64,000 nucleotides of DNA from Nocardia arthritidis. Its GTDB lineage: Bacteria; Actinomycetota; Actinomycetes; Mycobacteriales; Mycobacteriaceae. The stretch is from NCBI RefSeq assembly GCF_011801145.1, contig NZ_CP046172.1, forward strand, positions 2,914,001 to 2,978,000. The letters are read 5' to 3'. The first letter of the stretch is position 1. The number at the start of each line of letters is the position of its first letter. Both the position numbers and the translations under genes were made by a program. A model generated the notes under the pieces. The model ran no database searches, was not told the origin of the DNA, and saw nothing but the letters and a program-made list of their open reading frames with translations. Of the stretch, positions 25,714 through 34,001 are shown in pieces.

Positions 25714-27368
25714 CGCTGCCCCCCTCGTCGGCAGAACGCGGGGTCGCGGGTACCCGGTTCCGGGCCCGCGGTATGGCCGCGCAGGGTGGCTTTGCCGGTG
25801 GCGTTGCGTGGGATTCGGTCGACCCAGGTGAAGGTTTTGGGGACTTTGTAGCGTTCCAGCGTGGTGCGCAGGTGCAGTTTGAGTTCGTCCGGGCTGGGGC
25901 GTGCGCTGCCGGGAGTTTGTTCGAGGTAGGCGGTTAATACTTGCCCATATTCATCGTCGGGGACTCCGATGACTGTGGCGTCGGTGACAGCGGGATGGGT
26001 CAGTAGTGCATTGGTGACTTCGGTGGGGAAAATGTTCTCGCCACCGGAGATGATCATGTCGTCTGCGCGTCCATCGATGTAGAGGCGGCCATGCTCGTCG
26101 AGGTGGCCCAGGTCGCCGGTATTGAGGTAGCCGTCGACGATTTCCTCGGCGGGTGTGCCCGCGGCGTCGGGAACGTAGCCCGTGTAGCTGATTCCGCCGC
26201 GGACGAAGATTGTTCCGACTACACCCGGTTCGCAGTCGGTTCGATCGGTTCTGAGTATTCGCAGGCGCAGGCCGAGAACGGGGGTACCGACGGTGGCGGG
26301 GTTGTCGGCGAGTTGGTTGGGTTCGGCGAGGGAGATGACTCCGGCTTCGGTGGATCCGTACCCGTTCACCAGGATGGGCCCGAACGTGTGCTGGAAGGCG
26401 GCGACGACAGCGGCGGGTACCGTTGCTCCTCCGGTGACCGCCAGGCGCAGTGTGGTCGTGCATAGGTCGGAGCCGCCGACGGCGAGCAGGCGCTGGAGCA
26501 TCACCGGAACCCCGGCGAGCACGCTCACACGGTGAGCGTCGATGTCATGAAGGGTTCGGCGGGCGTCGAATCGTTTGCGGCACACCACCGTCGACCCGGT
26601 GCCGAGGGTGGCCAGCAGGCTGAGCAGCCCGAACCCGTGGAAGAACGGGGTCGCGATGAGGGTGACGTCGCCGCTGCGTAATCGCATGGCCGCCATGGCG
26701 GAGAGTCCGAGACCGGTCGTGCCGGCCGGTAGCGGGGCCCGGGACACACTTTTGGCCAGTCCGGTGGTGCCCGAGGTCAGCATCGTGAGCGTGGTTTCAC
26801 CACGTACCCGCCGGGTGCGACGGCCACGTCCCGAGGCTGCCAGCCAGTCCAATGTCCGTGTCGCGTGCTCGGTGGGGCGGGCGGTGTCGAAGACGATCCG
26901 CCCTGAGTAGTCGGCGAGCGCTGCGGCATATTCCCGGTCGGCGATCAACAGATCCGGGCTGTACTGGTCGAGGATCCGATTCAGTTGTGCCGCAGGCATT
27001 TCGGTATTGATCAGCACGGTGTCGGCGCCGAGTTGCCCGGCGACGACGAGTCCTTCGATGAAACTGCGATGGTTGCGGCACAGCACCGCCACCGATCGCG
27101 GTGTGCGGCCGCGGCCGGCGAGAGCGGCGGTGATCGCCTCGCACCGCTGCTGCAACTGCCGGTAGGTCAGTGACCCCCGCTCATCGATGACGGCAGTCCG
27201 CCGCGGATACCGGGCGGCGGACACGGCGACAAGGGTTGCCGGTGAACGTCCGTAGCGTCGCCATGCGCGGGCCATGCGTGCCGCGGTCACCGGTCCGACT
27301 GGACGCAGCAAACCCGACATCAGCAGGTGGCGCAGGGCGGTGGCGGTGGTGCGGATGGCGGCGTTCAT
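25710..27368 (-). CDS. FadD-like fatty acyl-CoA/AMP ligase
   Basis: A 552-residue acyl-activating enzyme with MLTSGTTGLAKSV, NGYGSTEAGVISL, YLNTGDLG, GRADDMIISGGENIFPTEV and the catalytic Lys in RNATGKATLRG. It has the length and N-terminal features of mycobacterial/nocardial long-chain FadD proteins. The ATG overlaps the upstream SDR stop (ATGA). It would activate a fatty acid as acyl-AMP and then the CoA ester. The neighbouring SDR, hydrolase and MmpL, all behind the same palindrome, suggest modification of an exported lipid. Confidence 0.9.
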   Translation of the reverse strand: MNAAIRTTATALRHLLMSGLLRPVGPVTAARMARAWRRYGRSPATLVAVSAARYPRRTAVIDERGSLTYRQLQQRCEAITAALAGRGRTPRSVAVLCRNHRSFIEGLVVAGQLGADTVLINTEMPAAQLNRILDQYSPDLLIADREYAAALADYSGRIVFDTARPTEHATRTLDWLAASGRGRRTRRVRGETTLTMLTSGTTGLAKSVSRAPLPAGTTGLGLSAMAAMRLRSGDVTLIATPFFHGFGLLSLLATLGTGSTVVCRKRFDARRTLHDIDAHRVSVLAGVPVMLQRLLAVGGSDLCTTTLRLAVTGGATVPAAVVAAFQHTFGPILVNGYGSTEAGVISLAEPNQLADNPATVGTPVLGLRLRILRTDRTDCEPGVVGTIFVRGGISYTGYVPDAAGTPAEEIVDGYLNTGDLGHLDEHGRLYIDGRADDMIISGGENIFPTEVTNALLTHPAVTDATVIGVPDDEYGQVLTAYLEQTPGSARPSPDELKLHLRTTLERYKVPKTFTWVDRIPRNATGKATLRGHTAGPEPGTRDPAFCRRGGQR

Positions 27369-28303
27369 CGCACCAGCTCCAACCCTGACCGGCGGATACC
27401 GGTCAGCCCGGCCAGTTCTGCTTCCTCGGTGTCGCCGTGGTGTCGGTGGATATGTTCGAGTAGCCGTTCGATCGGGACCGGTGCCAGCGCCGCGCCGATC
27501 CGGCTGACACGTCCGTACATCGGGGCCAGTACGCGTGGCCGGTGCACCAGTGCGTAGGCGATGATCTGTGCGGCCTGGTCGGGGGTATGCCCGGGCAGCC
27601 GCCGCATCCAGGCGCTCGGCGCGCTCATCCTGGTATGCATCAGTCCCGCATACACCGTGGTCAACCCCACTCCGTCCGTCCGGGATTCCATCGCCACCGA
27701 CCGCATCCAGGTATCGAATCCGGCCTTGGATGCCAGGTAGAACGCCCACTTCGGTGCCACCGGGAACAACACACCCACGGTGGAGACGTTCACGATGTGG
27801 CCGCGCCCGCGCGCCCGCATGGACGGCAGCAGGTCCAGCGTCAGACGCATCGGACCGAGCATGTTCGCGCCAATGGTGGCGTCGAGGTCTTTGGGCCGGT
27901 CGTAGGACAGATGGATCGACCGGCGCAGCGATTTGCCTGCGTTGTGGATCAGGTAATCGACATGTCCGTGCTCGCCGAGTACCCGGGATGCGAAGTGGGC
28001 CACGCTCGCCGCATCAGCGAGGTCGAGCCGATAGGTGAAGGCCTCGCCGCCGGTCGCTTCGATATCCGCCGCCACTTCACCCAGCCTGCCCTCGCTGCGT
28101 GCGGCCAGCACGACCGTCGCGCCGGCACTGCCGAGCAACCGGGCCGTCGCCGCACCCAAACCGTAGGAGGCGCCGGTGATCACCACGATCTTGCCCGCGA
28201 CCGCCCGCTGCAACGCTGCCGCATCGGCCGACCGATGTGGGCCGACGATCCGCATCACCAACGCCGAAACACGCTCCGGCGTCCACCTCGTCGCGTTCGT
28301 CAT
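27365..28303 (-). CDS. SDR family oxidoreductase of the lipid operon
   Basis: A 312-residue SDR with VVITGASYGLG, HNAGKS, Ser of NVSTVG and YLASK. The long N- and C-terminal extensions around the core are those of mycobacterial fatty-acyl or ketone-reducing SDRs encoded beside FadD genes. The ATG at 28303 is preferred over one 6 nt upstream because GGAGG sits 6 nt before it. It is the first gene of a three-gene operon behind palindromes O1 and O2. Confidence 0.9.
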   Translation of the reverse strand: MTNATRWTPERVSALVMRIVGPHRSADAAALQRAVAGKIVVITGASYGLGAATARLLGSAGATVVLAARSEGRLGEVAADIEATGGEAFTYRLDLADAASVAHFASRVLGEHGHVDYLIHNAGKSLRRSIHLSYDRPKDLDATIGANMLGPMRLTLDLLPSMRARGRGHIVNVSTVGVLFPVAPKWAFYLASKAGFDTWMRSVAMESRTDGVGLTTVYAGLMHTRMSAPSAWMRRLPGHTPDQAAQIIAYALVHRPRVLAPMYGRVSRIGAALAPVPIERLLEHIHRHHGDTEEAELAGLTGIRRSGLELVR

Positions 28304-28354
28304 TGGCATCCTCCGGTTTCGAATCCGTACTCGGGCGAGAACACAGCGATGAAC

Positions 28355-28370
28355 TATGACATCTGTCATA
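28355..28370. promoter_or_regulatory. TetR-type operator O1
   Basis: A palindrome, TATGACATCTGTCATA, in the promoter of the SDR-ligase operon. It shares the core TATGAC-N4-GTCATA with four other sites between 28408 and 33500. Confidence 0.75.
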
Positions 28371-28407
28371 TATCGTTGATTCGTGGATTGCCGTAGTCAA
28401 GATCCAA

Positions 28408-28433
28408 CCCACTATGACGAATGTCATAGTGGG
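28408..28433. promoter_or_regulatory. TetR-type operator O2
   Basis: Perfect 11-bp arms CCCACTATGAC and GTCATAGTGGG around GAAT. It lies between the divergent SDR operon and the hydrolase gene and is placed to control the hydrolase. Confidence 0.82.
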
Positions 28434-28557
28434 TCTGACCTGCGAGCTCGTACCCTGGAGTTGGGATGACGGCCGGCCCGAGCTGTGGGTCGAAATACCG
28501 CCGAAGGACGGGTCGCAATGGCTGAGGACGAAAAACCGATCCAGTGAGGAGGCGGAC

Positions 28558-29505
28558 ATGTCCCCGACCGCATCGGCCGCCGGATCCGGCGAGGTACTTG
28601 CCGACGAGGGCCTGATCAACTGGCGCTCGCGTGGACGTTTCTTCGAGTTCTCGGGACACGAGGTGTTCTACATCGATGAGGGCAGCGTGCTCGATGGGCG
28701 CAGCGCGCCTGCGTTGCTATTGATTCACGGATACCCGTTCAGCTCTTGGGACTGGGCGTCGATCTGGTCCCATCTCACGAAGCACTTTCGTGTCATCGCG
28801 CCCGATATGCTCGGTATGGGCTTTTCGGCAAAGCCGGTCCATTACCGGTATTCGGTTGCGGCACACGCCGACATGCACGTCGCGCTGCTTCGCGAGCTCG
28901 GCATCGGCACCTGCCATATCATCGCCCACGATATCGGCGTGAGTGTCGCGCAGGAGTTGCTCGCGCGAGCGATCGAGGACGAAGAGGCGCCGAAGCTGGC
29001 ATCGATCACCTTTCTCAATGGCGGTCTCTTCCATGAGGTGTATCGGCCCCGGCTCGTCCAGAGGTTGCTCTCGGATACCGTCGCCGGTTCAGTCGTCGGT
29101 CGTTTCCCATTTCTGATGCCGGACCGGCTCGTGGATATCGCGCTCGCCGAGATGTTCGGGCCCGAGACAAAGCCGTCGAGGCGTTTGTTGAGCCAGTGGC
29201 ATGAAATTCTGGCATATAACCATGGCAAGCGGGTGACACATCTGGTCGGCCGGTTCCTCCACGATCGCCGCATTGGACGGGACCGATGGGTTGCGGCGAT
29301 GCAGGACACGGCGGTGCCGCTTCGTTTCATCGACGGACCCCGCGATCCGAACTCCGGTGCGCATATGGCTGTTCGTTATCGCGAGCTGATCCCGAATCCT
29401 GATGTTGTCATGCTCGGTGACAATATCGGGCACTGGCCGCAGATCGAAGATCCCGCCGGAGTTGTCCGGCATTTCGACGAGTTCGTCGACCATATCCGCC
29501 GATGA
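28558..29505 (+). CDS. Alpha/beta hydrolase with Asp nucleophile (epoxide hydrolase/haloalkane dehalogenase-like)
   Basis: A 315-residue hydrolase. The nucleophile elbow AHDIGVS carries Asp, not Ser, as in epoxide hydrolases and haloalkane dehalogenases. The oxyanion region is HGYPFSSWDW, and the catalytic His lies in NIGHWPQIEDP. The start is set at the ATG behind GAGGAGGCGGAC; an earlier ATG at 28414 lies inside operator O2 and is unlikely. It is flanked by the same palindromic operator as the ligase, cyclase and MmpL genes, so a role in that lipid pathway is inferred. Confidence 0.87.
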   Translation: MSPTASAAGSGEVLADEGLINWRSRGRFFEFSGHEVFYIDEGSVLDGRSAPALLLIHGYPFSSWDWASIWSHLTKHFRVIAPDMLGMGFSAKPVHYRYSVAAHADMHVALLRELGIGTCHIIAHDIGVSVAQELLARAIEDEEAPKLASITFLNGGLFHEVYRPRLVQRLLSDTVAGSVVGRFPFLMPDRLVDIALAEMFGPETKPSRRLLSQWHEILAYNHGKRVTHLVGRFLHDRRIGRDRWVAAMQDTAVPLRFIDGPRDPNSGAHMAVRYRELIPNPDVVMLGDNIGHWPQIEDPAGVVRHFDEFVDHIRR

Positions 29506-29594
29506 GCGTGAAGGCCTCGGAATTTCGGCCGGTACGGCCTCGTGCCTGAATCAGGCACCGTGCATTGAAATCAGACCGTGGTCGCAGTACAGTT

Positions 29595-29624
29595 CAGTCA
29601 CTATGACTACCGTCATAGTGACTG
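29595..29624. promoter_or_regulatory. TetR-type operator O3
   Basis: Perfect 13-bp arms CAGTCACTATGAC and GTCATAGTGACTG around TACC, the longest copy. It lies 20 nt before the leader frame and adenylate cyclase gene. Confidence 0.83.
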
Positions 29625-29644
29625 ACTCGGGGTGAGGAGTAGTC

Positions 29645-29719
29645 ATGGGACGTGCGTCGATGTCCACGGCGACCATGACGCCTGCCCTCACCCATCCCAG
29701 GTGCGTGGAGCGCACTTGA
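29645..29719 (+). CDS. Possible 24-residue leader peptide before the adenylate cyclase gene
   Basis: The ATG follows GAGGAGTAGTC. The short frame begins MGRASMSTATMTPALTH, and its TGA overlaps a TTG start of the cyclase (TTGA). It could instead reflect a frameshifted N terminus of the cyclase. Confidence 0.35.
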   Translation: MGRASMSTATMTPALTHPRCVERT

Positions 29720-31443
29720 GCGTGGTCTCGTGGCTGCGTTACTCCCTTTTCCTTGTCGCGCTATCAGCCGCAAGGCCGGACTCGGCCGCTGATCGGGCCG
29801 TGCGTGCCGCGACAGAAGGATTGCGGCGCAGCGGCACGGGTCGGACGACCGACGACCAGTCGGGGCAGCTTCGAGGCCTGCAACTGTCGCCCGATGACAG
29901 AGTGTGGGACGCGGTGGCAGCGGTGAGCGAGCGCTACCGTGGGCGAAACTCCGTGATACTGGCGAACTTTGTCGGAGCGGCGCTGGTCACGGCCCAGATA
30001 ATCGCAGTCGGTTTTCCGTGGGAAGGCGGCGGCCACTTCGGGCGCGATGTCGTCATCTTCGGCTCGGCCGGTGCGGTGTACCTGATCGCCGCGACGGTCA
30101 CCGTTGACTATCTGGGGCGGCGACGAGCAAATCAGATATTGACGTGGGTCCGTGAACGGCGGGAGCCGACAACGCACGAGCAGTCGTCGACGTTGTTCTT
30201 ACCTGTGGCTGTCGCGGGCGAAATATTCGGCCGATGGCTGTTCGGGGCGCTACTGGCGGCCACCGTCGAAGGTGCCCTGGGGTACCCGCTGCTCTACGCC
30301 CTACGGGTCGGCCTTGTCATTGTGCTCGCCGGGCTGACCAGCGCCGCACTCTCGTTTCTCCTGCTGGAAAGAAGTGGTAGGCCGGTGCTTCAGTTGATCT
30401 TCGCGTGCGAGGATCAGCCGGTCGTCATGTTCGGCCTGCGTTGGCGGCTGATGTTGGCCTGGGTACTGAGTGGCGCGGTGCCGATCGTGCTGCTCGGCAC
30501 CGCGCCGATCGGACTGACGGCCAGCCAGCGGGCCGGCCTGCCGGTATCGCTGATGGTGATCGCCGCGGCCGGTGTCGTCGCCGGCTTGGCGGTGACCTTT
30601 GCGTTGACCCGGTCGCTGGTCGAGTCGGTGAACGATCTTCAGATCGCGCAGCGGATGGTGCGACAGGGTGACTTGACGGTACGAGTTCCGGTGGACGACA
30701 TAGGCGAGGTCGGGCTGCTGAAGGCCGGGTTCAATGACATGGTCTACGGGCTGCGGGAGCGTCAGCAGTTGTATGACCTGTTCGGCCGACACGTCGGGAC
30801 CGAAGTGGCCCGCGTGGCACTGGCTGGAAGTGCGCGCCTGGGCGGTCGGCGCTGCCAGGCCAGCGTGCTGTTCGTCGACGTGATCGGGTCGACCACACTG
30901 GCGCAATGTTTGCCGCCCGAGTCGCTGGTGGCGCTGCTGAACGAGGTCTTCGCGGCGGTTGTCAGATGTATCGGTAAGGAGGACGGGTGGGTCAACAAGT
31001 TCGAGGGGGACGCCGCATTGTGTGTGTTCGGTCCGCCTGCGGAGAACATCGGGCATTCGACCGCAGTGCTGCGGGCGGCACGAGCATTGCGAGTCGAATT
31101 GATGGCACTGGCACGGCGTTATCCTGGCCTCGATGTCGCAATCGGCGTGTCATCGGGGGTGGTTGTGGCGGGCAATATCGGCGCCGAGGACCGTTACGAG
31201 TACACGGTCATCGGTGACCCGGTCAATGAAGCCGCTCGCCTCACCGAGCAGGCGAAAACCGTACCCGAAAGGGTGCTGGCCGCGCACGGGACCATTGTTG
31301 ACGCCGCTGACGAAGCTCAGTGGTGGCAACCGTACGAAGTGATGAAATTACGTGGTCGATCCGATCCGACCAACACATTCATCCCGGTACTGTGCGCAGC
31401 CTCTTCGTTCCGCGTGTATTCGGATACGCCGCGAGCAAAATAG
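29716..31443 (+). CDS. Membrane class III adenylate cyclase with HAMP domain
   Basis: About 575 residues: an N-terminal membrane part with roughly six hydrophobic segments, a HAMP-like region (RSLVESVNDLQIAQRMVRQG), then a class III cyclase domain. Catalytic residues are intact: metal Asp in LFVDVIGST and FEGDAA, the adenine-specifying Lys (NKFEGD) and Asp (TVIGDP), and the transition-state Asn and Arg in VNEAARL. The architecture matches the Rv1318c-Rv1320c/Rv3645 group. The start is uncertain (TTG 29716, GTG 29722, or GTG 29632 if the upstream bases are read in this frame). Control by operator O3 would tie cAMP production to the lipid regulon, which is unusual. Confidence 0.88.
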   Translation: MSVVSWLRYSLFLVALSAARPDSAADRAVRAATEGLRRSGTGRTTDDQSGQLRGLQLSPDDRVWDAVAAVSERYRGRNSVILANFVGAALVTAQIIAVGFPWEGGGHFGRDVVIFGSAGAVYLIAATVTVDYLGRRRANQILTWVRERREPTTHEQSSTLFLPVAVAGEIFGRWLFGALLAATVEGALGYPLLYALRVGLVIVLAGLTSAALSFLLLERSGRPVLQLIFACEDQPVVMFGLRWRLMLAWVLSGAVPIVLLGTAPIGLTASQRAGLPVSLMVIAAAGVVAGLAVTFALTRSLVESVNDLQIAQRMVRQGDLTVRVPVDDIGEVGLLKAGFNDMVYGLRERQQLYDLFGRHVGTEVARVALAGSARLGGRRCQASVLFVDVIGSTTLAQCLPPESLVALLNEVFAAVVRCIGKEDGWVNKFEGDAALCVFGPPAENIGHSTAVLRAARALRVELMALARRYPGLDVAIGVSSGVVVAGNIGAEDRYEYTVIGDPVNEAARLTEQAKTVPERVLAAHGTIVDAADEAQWWQPYEVMKLRGRSDPTNTFIPVLCAASSFRVYSDTPRAK

Positions 31444-31541
31444 CTATTCATTGGATCATCTGCCGTAGTGGCTCGGTTCGCGACGCATGATGGCCGCGCG
31501 GCAGCCGAGAGTGCGGCAAATATCTAACCACACCGTGTCAA

Positions 31542-31557
31542 TATGACGTCTGTGATA
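31542..31557. promoter_or_regulatory. TetR-type operator O4 (imperfect)
   Basis: TATGACGTCTGTGATA matches the shared palindrome with one changed base in the right arm. It lies 58 nt before the TetR start, as expected for weak autoregulation. Confidence 0.6.
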
Positions 31558-31615
31558 GGGACGCGCTAGCATGACGAGAAGGACTTGTTCTCGTCCGCGC
31601 GTGTGGGAGGCTCAG

Positions 31616-32199
31616 TTGGCATCGGATAGCCGGGAACGTATGGTCCTGAGCGCGGTGCAGTTGTTCCGAGAACACGGCTACAGCGGAACGGGATTCCGGG
31701 ACGTGATCGCGCACAGTGGCGCTCCGCGCGGGTCGATTTATCATCACTTTCCCGGTGGCAAGGCTCAGTTGGGCCAGGAAGCTGCCCGGGCCTGGGGAGG
31801 CTCATCCAGGACGGAATGTCTGCTCTGGCGGCAGACGCCGATGTGGTGACGATGCTCCATATATTTCTCGGGCTGTGGCGTCAGATGCTCAGCGACACCG
31901 AGTTTCGCGCCGGTTGCCCGATCGTGGCCGTCGCGGTCGAGGTACACGATGAGGCGCCGGAACTCACCGACACCGTGTCCGAGGTATTCACAGAATGGCG
32001 TGAAACCCTGGCCACCACACTCCGCGCCGAAGGTGTGTCTGCCACCCGGGCAGCCAGTCTGTCCACCCTGATGATCGCCGCGGTCGAAGGGGCGGTTGTG
32101 CTCTGCCAGGCCGATCGGAGTACCCAGCCCCTGGACGAGGTGGGTGCCGAATTGGAAGTGCTGATCCGCGCGGCTCTCGAGGTTTCCACCGCGAACTGA
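31616..32199 (+). pseudogene. TetR-family regulator (LmrA/YxaF type) split by a frameshift
   Basis: The TTG start has GGGAGG 5 nt upstream. The first frame encodes a complete TetR helix-turn-helix (FRDVIAHSGAPRGSIYHHF) and runs out of phase at about 31795-31803. The C-terminal ligand domain continues in a different frame from about 31800 (RLIQDGMSALAADADVV, then GCPIVAVAVEV) to 32199. The join TGGGGAGGCTC is one base short for W-G-R-L-I. Either the gene is inactivated in this strain or a base is missing from a G-rich run. When intact it would be the obvious repressor for the five palindromes around it. Confidence 0.8.
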
Positions 32200-32290
32200 A
32201 TCATGATCGCCCGCGAAAACGGCCGTCACCGCACCGATTCGCGATGCCGGAAAACTTCGTAACCCGCCTACGCACCGTATCCGCAGATGC

Positions 32291-32782
32291 CTAATTCGGC
32301 GACGCATTCGCCGCAGACGCTGAAGGTGAGGGTATGTCGAGTTGGCGGTTTAGGTCGGCTATGTTCATTATTGTCCGTACACTGCATGCGCGGCCGTCGC
32401 GGAATTTGTAGATATCCGTGCCCTCGAGCTCGCAATGCTTGTCGGTGGCCGGGGAGTCGGGTGAGTCGAAATGGCCGGTCATGGTGCATCGGAAACGCCA
32501 GTGAACGGCCGCACGTGGTTGCTCCGGCATCGGGTAGACGCCGAGGACTTCGAATTCCAGGTCGGGTAGGTTGTGCCATAGCGTTTCCAGCCACACCCGG
32601 ACCTCACCATGGCCGTGCATCACGGTTGGCCAGGAGTCGTCGTCGTAGACTACGTCGGTGGTGAGCAGATCGAGCACTTGATCCGGATCATGGTCGTTCC
32701 ATGCCGCCAGAAAGCGCCGACTGAACTCCATTACCCAGGCGGAGTCGACTGAATCCTGTGTCGTGTCGTTTGGGTAAGTCAT
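32291..32782 (-). CDS. SnoaL-like/NTF2-fold protein
   Basis: A 163-residue protein starting behind GGTGGAAAA. The sequence FLAAWNDHDPDQVLDLLTTDVVYDD and the spacing of acidic and aromatic residues are those of the SnoaL_2 branch of the NTF2 fold. That branch includes small hydrolases, isomerases and cyclases as well as proteins without known activity. It is convergent with the TetR gene and has no palindromic operator of its own, so its link to the regulon is uncertain. Confidence 0.8.
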   Translation of the reverse strand: MTYPNDTTQDSVDSAWVMEFSRRFLAAWNDHDPDQVLDLLTTDVVYDDDSWPTVMHGHGEVRVWLETLWHNLPDLEFEVLGVYPMPEQPRAAVHWRFRCTMTGHFDSPDSPATDKHCELEGTDIYKFRDGRACSVRTIMNIADLNRQLDIPSPSASAANASPN

Positions 32783-33136
32783 TTTTCCACCTGATTTCCG
32801 GGGTCTCGCAACCTGTCACCGGGGAGTCGAGAGACTATTGGACAACTGCCCGGCATTGGTCAATTCTGTTATTGAGCCGAGACCGTGAAGTTGAATTCGG
32901 TTAGGTCGCTGTTGTGTAGTGATGCCGTGCAGGCTGCTGGCTCGATGGCCAGGAAATGGAGCCGGTCGAACTTTCGGGGCCATCGGCCTTTTTCGAGACG
33001 ACTGGTTATCTTGATGTGAGGGTATCCGCGAATGCAAGTGACATCAAGGGCCCGTCTAGTTTGCCAATTTGTTGCACATACTGCCGCGACGGCGATACCG
33101 CGAGGTTTCCCGTTGTAGTGGTCGCAGTGAAAATGC

Positions 33137-33470
33137 TCATTCAGGCAGTTCGACGTCGTGCCCGTCGCACCACGGCTGTTCGCGGATCCAGGCGAGCACC
33201 TCGAGATAATCCTGCTGTTCCCGCGGGCTGAAGTAATCCCATGTGCCAGTAGAGGATCCGGTGCCGCACGCTCCACCACCAGGTCTGCGTAGCCGCGCGA
33301 CACCAGTGTTCGATTGGTTGCCCAAACATCCAGCGCGCCCCCGCTCGGGGTGTGCAGGAGGTCGCGGCCATGGAAGCGGCGCCGATCCGGCGAGCCCACC
33401 GCGCGGCTCACCCACCGGGCCAGGGCTCGGCTCGGGGCGCTGTACCGGTTCTTGCGAGGCCAATTTCTTG
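33137..33470 (-). pseudogene. Remnant of an S15/CocE-type peptidase or esterase gene
   Basis: Read on the minus strand, the segment TGTWDYFSPREQQDY, followed by LEVLAWIREQPWCDG, is characteristic of the S15/CocE family N-terminal half. It starts in a different frame from the upstream part (TLVSRGYADLVVE), and no Ser-containing catalytic core follows. The gene is truncated and frameshifted, so it is a relic. The flanking bases 32783-33136 hold no frame I can support. Confidence 0.55.
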
Positions 33471-33480
33471 CGAAGCCTCG

Positions 33481-33500
33481 ACTATGCCGACTGTCATAGT
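33481..33500. promoter_or_regulatory. TetR-type operator O5
   Basis: ACTATGCCGACTGTCATAGT is a palindrome with one mismatch to the shared core. It lies 87 nt before the MmpS gene. Confidence 0.68.
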
Positions 33501-33587
33501 GTAGCTTCTGGTTAGCTGCACCGCACTGATACGTCAATTCACAGCTGCGCCAGCTGCTCACAGGCTCGAACGCATAGGGAGAGTCGG

Positions 33588-34001
33588 ATGAAAAGTGTAT
33601 GGGTGTACGGCGTTGTCATCGCGGTCCTGGGTTTGACGGCTGTCTTCATAGCCGATTTGCGGCTGAGCCGGATCCCGGACTTGGCGATCGGGTATTCGAA
33701 CCCGCCTCCTTCGTTCGGGAGGCCGAGAGAAAAGGTCGTCGATTATGAGGTCGACGGTCCGGTCGGAGCGTCGGCGACGTTGTCCTACATTGATGCAAAT
33801 GGCGAGGTTCAGGACGTGGCGGCAGCCCTACCGTGGCGAATCTCGTTGCGCACCAACAGGTTGACCATGCCGACGGGATTGGTTGCGCAATCGGATGCGC
33901 AACAGGTTTCGTGTCGAATAGTCATCAACGGGCAAGCGCGTGATTCGCGCGCTTCGAATGCGCCGTCCGCCGCCGTCAACTGCAACGTCCTGGTGTCATG
34001 A
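33588..34001 (+). CDS. MmpS-like membrane accessory protein
   Basis: A 137-residue protein with one N-terminal membrane segment (VYGVVIAVLGLTAVFIADL) and an extracytoplasmic beta-rich domain containing VDYEVDGPVGASATLSYID, the mark of MmpS. Two cysteines (SCRIV, NCNVL) could pair. Its stop overlaps the MmpL start (ATGA). In mycobacteria MmpS partners assist MmpL transporters in lipid or siderophore export. Confidence 0.92.
   Translation: MKSVWVYGVVIAVLGLTAVFIADLRLSRIPDLAIGYSNPPPSFGRPREKVVDYEVDGPVGASATLSYIDANGEVQDVAAALPWRISLRTNRLTMPTGLVAQSDAQQVSCRIVINGQARDSRASNAPSAAVNCNVLVS

Noticed and set aside
28414..28557. Early ATG for the alpha/beta hydrolase
   Set aside because: The ATG is part of palindrome O2; GAGGAGGCGGAC precedes the ATG at 28558.
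33141..33371. Overlapping minus-strand frames near 33137-33463 as separate genes
   Set aside because: They are shifted readings of one decayed S15-type gene, so one pseudogene call is better.
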